Below are positions 62,813 to 64,000 of a stretch of 64,000 nucleotides of DNA, in pieces. Numbering within the stretch: position 1 is the stretch's first letter; the number at the start of each line of letters is the position of its first letter. The notes beneath the pieces were generated by a model. The model made no database searches and was not told where the DNA came from. It worked only from the letters and a program-made list of their open reading frames with translations. Source of the DNA: Mesorhizobium_L sp035547755 (GTDB lineage Bacteria; Pseudomonadota; Alphaproteobacteria; Rhizobiales; Rhizobiaceae); NCBI GenBank assembly GCA_035547755.1, contig DASZUG010000077.1:33440-97439 (forward strand), written 5' to 3'. The translations under genes were made by a program, and so were the position numbers.

Positions 62813-63466
62813 ATGAGGGTTCATGTCGTAACGGTCGCAAACCGTGATCTATATCGGAGCGAGTTGCTAGCTTTTTTCCGCGAGCGCCACCGTGTCTACG
62901 TGGAGGAGAAACACTGGCGTGAAGGTGACGGTAGTGGTTTGGAGATAGATCAATTCGATACCGACGATGCAACTTACCTGATTGGCATCCAGAATGGTCG
63001 GGTGATGACCGGCACCCGGCTCATCTCGACAATGCGCCCTCATATGGCGAGTGAAGTCTTTCCACATCTTTGCAATCTTCACGGTGTCGTTAGATCTCCT
63101 CAGATCGCGGAGTGGACGAGAGGATTCATCATTCCCGAATACCGTGAGAGAGGAATCGGCCCGATCAAAGGTCAATTTTGTTCTGCGGTCATGGATTATT
63201 GCCTCCAAGAGGGAATCAAACGCGTCGGAGGAATCCAGGACCTCTATTGGCTTCGGCTCTGGAAGCATTTTGGCTGGAAGGTCATTCCTGCGGGCCACCC
63301 CACCAAAGTCGACGGGCGGTGGTGTGTAATCGCTTACATGGAGGTCAGCGAAGCTGCGCGTGATGGTGCTATGCGCTCAGGAGCGATCGAGAGATCAATC
63401 CTGGTCCGCAAAGGTCCAGCGCGTCCATTTTGCCCGGCAATTCTTCAAGAGGTCAGCAATGCTTAA
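62813..63466 (+). CDS. Acyl-homoserine-lactone synthase (LuxI family)
   Basis: A 217-residue autoinducer synthase. The invariant residues are seen: R-H-R-V-Y-V near 25 (with Tyr for the usual Phe), the Trp in K-H-W-R near 34, D-Q-F-D near 45-48, G-T-R-L-I near 68-72, and E-W-T-R-G-F near 100-105. It uses acyl-ACP and S-adenosylmethionine. GAGGGG precedes the ATG. The end overlaps the start of the next small gene, which starts inside its last codons. Confidence 0.93.
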   Translation: MRVHVVTVANRDLYRSELLAFFRERHRVYVEEKHWREGDGSGLEIDQFDTDDATYLIGIQNGRVMTGTRLISTMRPHMASEVFPHLCNLHGVVRSPQIAEWTRGFIIPEYRERGIGPIKGQFCSAVMDYCLQEGIKRVGGIQDLYWLRLWKHFGWKVIPAGHPTKVDGRWCVIAYMEVSEAARDGAMRSGAIERSILVRKGPARPFCPAILQEVSNA

Positions 63467-63701
63467 TTCCGGTCTCCAACACGATGCTGCCGAATATATT
63501 AGAGAGATGCTTCTCCCGCTTTTGGCGGTTAGCAAGGGCGCAAACCTGCAATTTATTAATTATTTCCTCGCGATGGCGTGGATGGAAACAGAGGAGGTGC
63601 TTGCCGACCGACGCGCCGCGATGGTCCAAAAAATAGACGAATCACAGTTGCCGCCAAGCGGCTCTTACTTACAGACCAAGGAATACTTCGCCGAAGAGTG
63701 A
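63459..63701 (+). CDS. 80-residue protein overlapping the luxI stop, CinS-like by position
   Basis: Its ATG (63459) lies in the last codons of luxI and the two genes overlap by eight bases, so translation is probably coupled. The protein is helical and acidic: A-A-E-Y-I-R-E-M-L near residue 9, F-I-N-Y-F-L-A-M-A-W-M-E-T-E-E near 32-46. No domain is recognised. In Rhizobium leguminosarum cinI is followed by cinS in the same way, and CinS is a small regulator that relays quorum sensing by antagonising PraR. The similarity is of arrangement only, since I cannot align the sequences here. Confidence 0.7.
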   Translation: MLNSGLQHDAAEYIREMLLPLLAVSKGANLQFINYFLAMAWMETEEVLADRRAAMVQKIDESQLPPSGSYLQTKEYFAEE

Positions 63702-63867
63702 GATCGATACTTACTCACGCGAGATTGCAACGTCGCGTAATACACTATCGGAAAAATGACGGGGTTGCCTGCTTTGTTGCGAAGAACACAACAAAAGCCG
63801 TCGCACCACTAGTTTTTCAGAAACGTGATGCTTTCAATCCGTTAAGCGAAAGGAATGGAAAAATCAC

Positions 63868-63952
63868 TGGTGCGGTCGAGAAGACTCGAACTTCCACGGG
63901 TTGCCCCACAGCGACCTCAACGCTGCGCGTCTACCAATTCCGCCACGACCGC
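63868..63952 (-). tRNA. tRNA-Leu (anticodon GAG)
   Basis: The reverse complement folds as a class II tRNA: acceptor stem GCGGTCG/CGACCGC with discriminator A and encoded CCA. The anticodon stem CAGCG/CGCTG encloses the loop TTGAGGT, giving GAG. A long variable arm (GTGGGGCAACCCGT) and the T arm with TTCGAGT follow. It lies just beyond the quorum-sensing locus, with its 3' end facing that locus. Confidence 0.97.
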
Positions 63953-64000
63953 TCGTGATGAAAGCGCCGGCCAGAACCGGCTGCGCGCATGTAGCAAATA

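Noticed and set aside
63773..63795. TTTGTTG/CAACAAA stem as terminator of the quorum-sensing operon
   Set aside because: The stem is only seven pairs, AT-rich and lacks a following T run, so it is not convincing as a terminator.

Overview
The window looks like chromosomal DNA of a high-GC alphaproteobacterium of the Hyphomicrobiales (Rhizobiales), probably near Phyllobacteriaceae or Brucellaceae. This rests on gene content and order, not on a database match. Clues are a fused SecDF beside YajC, an Aap general amino-acid ABC operon beside metC, nnrDE-glnB-glnA next to a second eukaryotic-type glutamine synthetase (glnII), an aroQ-accB-accC-aat block, aspS-rnd-ppx-ppk, a PutA controlled by a divergent Lrp-type regulator, and a LuxR/LuxI pair. 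Genes are dense and most gaps are short.

Region by region. 1-4004 (minus): a protein-export operon read yajC, secDF, Mth938-like (NDUFAF3 homologue), phytoene-synthase-like (NDUFAF6-like, cut by the window edge). 4157-9196: DUF815 ATPase, an NlpD-like lipoprotein with a degenerate LytM domain, AIM24 protein and gatB. 9293-13524: putA with divergent putR. 13525-15964: hairpin-rich spacer, kdgK-like kinase and an aminotransferase. 16198-20343: DsbA-like protein, aroQ, accBC, aat. 20483-24763: small or poorly known proteins, DUF72, GFA enzyme, SDR and an S10 carboxypeptidase. 24944-29091: parC, then a divergent XRE regulator/SDR pair. 29373-31574: two envelope proteins of unknown role. 31620-37317: pcp-aspS operon, MFS transporter, rnd, NTF2-like protein. 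37348-42736: ppx-ppk, a NDUFS6-like zinc protein and an FAD monooxygenase. 42743-49310: aapJQMP, PAP2 phosphatase and metC. 49498-52450: DUF883-like protein, a small ORF, cobQ and a DMSP-lyase-type cupin. 52563-54728: acyl-CoA dehydrogenase and mmsB (valine catabolism). 55111-60006: nnrDE, glnB, glnA and convergent glnII. 60302-61378: three small genes. 61622-63701: a visibly less GC-rich quorum-sensing locus. 63868-63952: tRNA-Leu(GAG).

How it fits together. Nitrogen and amino-acid economy dominates: Aap uptake, proline oxidation, PII and two glutamine synthetases, with good sigma-54 type promoters before glnB and glnII. Four copies of one palindromic intergenic repeat are scattered at gene ends.

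The most distinctive region is the quorum-sensing locus. luxR and luxI are followed by an 80-residue ORF that starts inside the luxI stop region, and an unrecognised 99-residue ORF is divergent from luxR. The layout recalls cinI-cinS of Rhizobium leguminosarum, but the small proteins are not recognised by sequence. The second curiosity is a DMSP-lyase-family cupin whose stop overlaps the start of cobQ.
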